Assembly (NCBI GenBank): GCA_025450255.1
Contig: JANWHV010000060.1
Location: 1-15,238, forward strand
Origin: Chloroflexota bacterium
GTDB taxonomy: Bacteria; Chloroflexota; UBA5177; JANWHV01
DNA: 15,238 nucleotides
Direction of reading: 5' to 3'
Below, piece by piece: positions 13,664-15,238 of this stretch; within the stretch, counting starts at the first letter, position 1, and each line of letters begins with the position of its first letter. Below the pieces are notes generated by a model. That model saw nothing but the letters and a program-made list of their open reading frames with translations, ran no database searches and was not told the origin of the DNA. A program made the position numbers and the translations under genes.

Positions 13664-14719
13664 ATGGAATACCGCCAACTGGGACACTCGGGTCTGCGCG
13701 TTTCGGTACTCTCACTGGGCACCATGACCGTTGGGGGAGTGGGCGCGTACGGTAAGGCCGGCGCTATCGACGTTGCCGGGGCCCGCCGTCACCTCGACCT
13801 GGCCCTCGACGCGGGCATCAATCTCGTCGATACGGCCGATCACTATTCCTACGGGACGGCCGAGGAGATCGTCGGCAAGGCAATTGCCGGACGCCGCGAT
13901 CGCTTGCTGCTGGCGACAAAGGCCCGCATGGCCATGGGCGACGGCCCCAATAACGCGGGTCTCTCGCGCTACCACCTGATCCGCGCCTGCGAGGCGAGCC
14001 TTCGGCGCCTTGGCACCGACTACATCGATCTCTATCAGGTACACGAGTGGGACGGCCAGACCCCACTGGAGGAAACTCTCGATGCTCTCGACACCCTGGT
14101 GCGCAGTGGTAAGGTGCGTTATGCCGGTTGCTCGAACTATGCGGGCTGGCAACTGCTCAAGGCGCTTGGCATATCCGACCGGCGAGGTTGCCAGCGCTTC
14201 GTGAGCCAACAGATCCACTATACGTTGCACATCCGCGACGCCGAGTACGAACTGATCCCCGCCGGCATCGACCAGGGGCTCGGGGTACTGGTCTGGAGCC
14301 CGCTGGCCGGCGGCCTGCTCTCGGGCAAGTATCGCCGCGGGCAAGACGCGCCACAAGGGACACGGCAGCTTGCGGGTTGGAACGAGCCGCCCATACACAA
14401 CGAGAGCCAACTCTACGACATTGTCGAGGCACTGGTCGACATAGCCGCCGCGCGCGAGGTCACGCCGGCCCAGGTTGCCCTGGCCTGGCTGCTGCGTCGT
14501 CCGGCAGTCGTCTCCCTGGTGATCGGCGCGCGTACCGAGGCGCAACTCGTGGAGAACTTGGGGGCAGCCGGACTGCGCCTGAATGATCAGGAGCAGGCCC
14601 GCCTGGAGAGTGTCAGCGCGCCGCCGCTGCTCTACCCCTATTGGCACCAACTGGCCACCGCCTCCGATCGCCTGGGGGCGGCCGATCTGTCGTTGCTCGG
14701 GCCGCACCTGCGCGCCTAG
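13664..14719 (+). CDS. Aldo/keto reductase
   Basis: Soluble NADPH- or NADH-dependent reductase with a TIM-barrel fold, 351 residues, acting on a carbonyl of a sugar, ketone or aldehyde. It opens with the MEYRQLGHSGLRVSVLSLGT strand typical of the YajO/voltage-channel-beta-like group. The catalytic tetrad is complete: D56 and Y61 in NLVDTADHYSYG, K86 in LATK, and H127 in YQVHEWDG. The C-terminal part has SPLAGGLLSGKY and the cofactor-binding VVSLVIGARTEAQLVENLGA. It is divergent from the DMT permease gene and convergent with a second SDR gene, apparently as a single-gene unit. Substrate is unknown; the neighbours suggest sugar-derived carbonyls, but AKRs are often promiscuous. Confidence 0.93.
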   Translation: MEYRQLGHSGLRVSVLSLGTMTVGGVGAYGKAGAIDVAGARRHLDLALDAGINLVDTADHYSYGTAEEIVGKAIAGRRDRLLLATKARMAMGDGPNNAGLSRYHLIRACEASLRRLGTDYIDLYQVHEWDGQTPLEETLDALDTLVRSGKVRYAGCSNYAGWQLLKALGISDRRGCQRFVSQQIHYTLHIRDAEYELIPAGIDQGLGVLVWSPLAGGLLSGKYRRGQDAPQGTRQLAGWNEPPIHNESQLYDIVEALVDIAAAREVTPAQVALAWLLRRPAVVSLVIGARTEAQLVENLGAAGLRLNDQEQARLESVSAPPLLYPYWHQLATASDRLGAADLSLLGPHLRA

Positions 14720-14745
14720 GCGCCGGTTTCACGATCGCATCTTGA

Positions 14746-14790
14746 GCACGGCGACTGGTTGGCCTCTTCCGCGGGTGCTATTCGCCGTGC
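14746..14790. terminator. Long-loop inverted repeat between convergent genes
   Basis: GCACGGCGA (14746-14754) and TCGCCGTGC (14782-14790) form a perfect 9-bp stem with a 27-nt loop in the gap between the aldo/keto reductase and the SDR. Its place between converging genes suggests a bidirectional terminator, but there is no T-run and the loop is long. Confidence 0.35.
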
Positions 14791-14824
14791 CCGCCATCGA
14801 ATCGAAGATCACCAGCAGTCGGCA

Positions 14825-15238
14825 TCACCATAGTGTATAGCCCCCGTCGATAACATAGGCGGCGCCGGTCACATAGTTCGCGGCCGGACTAGCCAGATAC
14901 ACGACAAGCGGGCCAATTTCATCGGGTTCGCCCGGCCGGCCTGCAGGTATGTTTTTCACAAACGCCTCGATCACATCCGGCCGTATCTCATTCCATTCCC
15001 TGTTCTTGTCCGTCATGAACAGGCCAGGGCAGATCGCGTTAACCGTGATCCCATAAGGCGCCCAATCGGCGGCGGCGCAGCGCGTAAAATGCAGGACGGC
15101 CGCCTTCCCAGTTTCATAGTCCCGGCCGCCGATGCCGCGGTTCGCGATCATTGCGCTGATTGAGGCGATATTGATAATCCGGCCTCTTATGCCGCTCGCC
15201 AGCATCGCCGCGCCGACGAGTTTGGTACCCAGGAAGCA
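14825..15238 (-). CDS. Short-chain dehydrogenase/reductase, C-terminal part (cut by window edge)
   Basis: The frame runs to the right edge without a start, so the N-terminal cofactor-binding part of this SDR lies outside the window; the visible part is about 137 residues. It begins in the CFLGTKL helix, then shows the active-site strand RIINIASIS with the catalytic Ser, and a Y-x3-K pair in DYETGK, followed by WAPYGITVNAICPG, GRPGEPDEIGPLVVYLASPAA and the closing VIDGGYTLW. This is a classical SDR resembling gluconate 5-dehydrogenase or other sugar/polyol dehydrogenases. The internal ATG at 15205 is not its start, because it lies in the middle of a conserved helix. It is convergent with the aldo/keto reductase and differs in sequence from the SDR at 6888-7694. 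Confidence 0.9.
   Translation of the reverse strand, partial: CFLGTKLVGAAMLASGIRGRIINIASISAMIANRGIGGRDYETGKAAVLHFTRCAAADWAPYGITVNAICPGLFMTDKNREWNEIRPDVIEAFVKNIPAGRPGEPDEIGPLVVYLASPAANYVTGAAYVIDGGYTLW

Noticed and set aside
13321..13725. N-terminal extension of the DMT permease by 135 codons
   Set aside because: It would overlap the start of the aldo/keto reductase, is not hydrophobic and matches no domain; EamA proteins normally start right at the first helix, as at 13320.
1..15238. CRISPR arrays, insertion sequences or phage genes
   Set aside because: No regularly spaced direct repeats, transposase or integrase motifs, or terminal inverted repeats with target duplications were seen.

Overview
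This window looks like chromosomal DNA from a GC-rich, free-living heterotrophic bacterium that imports and oxidises sugars or sugar-like compounds. The GC-rich codon usage, strong Shine-Dalgarno (SD) sites (GGAGG), a Tat-exported family-5 binding protein and a dense set of NAD(P)-dependent sugar oxidoreductases would fit Chloroflexota (Thermomicrobia- or Ktedonobacteria-like) or Actinomycetota. This is inference: there is no rRNA or other marker in the window, so the phylum stays open.

Positions 1-391 hold no convincing gene but contain a good sigma70-type promoter (TTGACA, 18 bp, TATATT at 253-282) bracketed by a perfect 7-bp inverted repeat. It is followed by a tightly packed + strand ABC transporter operon of the dipeptide/oligopeptide/nickel (Dpp/Opp) type: permease B (392-1486), permease C (1483-2388), two ATPases (2417-3481 and 3478-4566), a 60-residue two-helix membrane protein (4563-4745) and a large Tat-exported substrate-binding protein (4910-6757). 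Three of the junctions are ATGA stop/start overlaps. Before the binding-protein gene lies a 12-base perfect match to the extended SD sequence, at 4792-4803, with no well-placed start codon. It resembles a STAB-SD mRNA-stabilising site.

Three hairpins (6760-6852) separate the transporter from a second + strand block: a short-chain dehydrogenase (6888-7694) and two overlapping Gfo/Idh/MocA oxidoreductases (7861-8997 and 8997-10187). A convergent - strand block follows. In transcription order it is a DMT/EamA exporter-type permease (13320-12334), a third Gfo/Idh/MocA protein (12171-11161) and an aldose 1-epimerase-like protein (11008-10214). An aldo/keto reductase (13664-14719, +) and the C-terminal part of a second short-chain dehydrogenase (14825-15238, -, cut by the window edge) close the window.

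Taken together, the likely job is import of an oligosaccharide, glycoside or sugar derivative by a Dpp-type transporter, then anomer interconversion and oxidation/reduction by three Gfo/Idh/MocA enzymes, two SDRs and one AKR, with a DMT permease moving a metabolite. No glycosidase, sugar kinase, isomerase or transcription factor is visible, so the substrate cannot be named from this window. No CRISPR array, insertion sequence, rRNA or complete tRNA was found.
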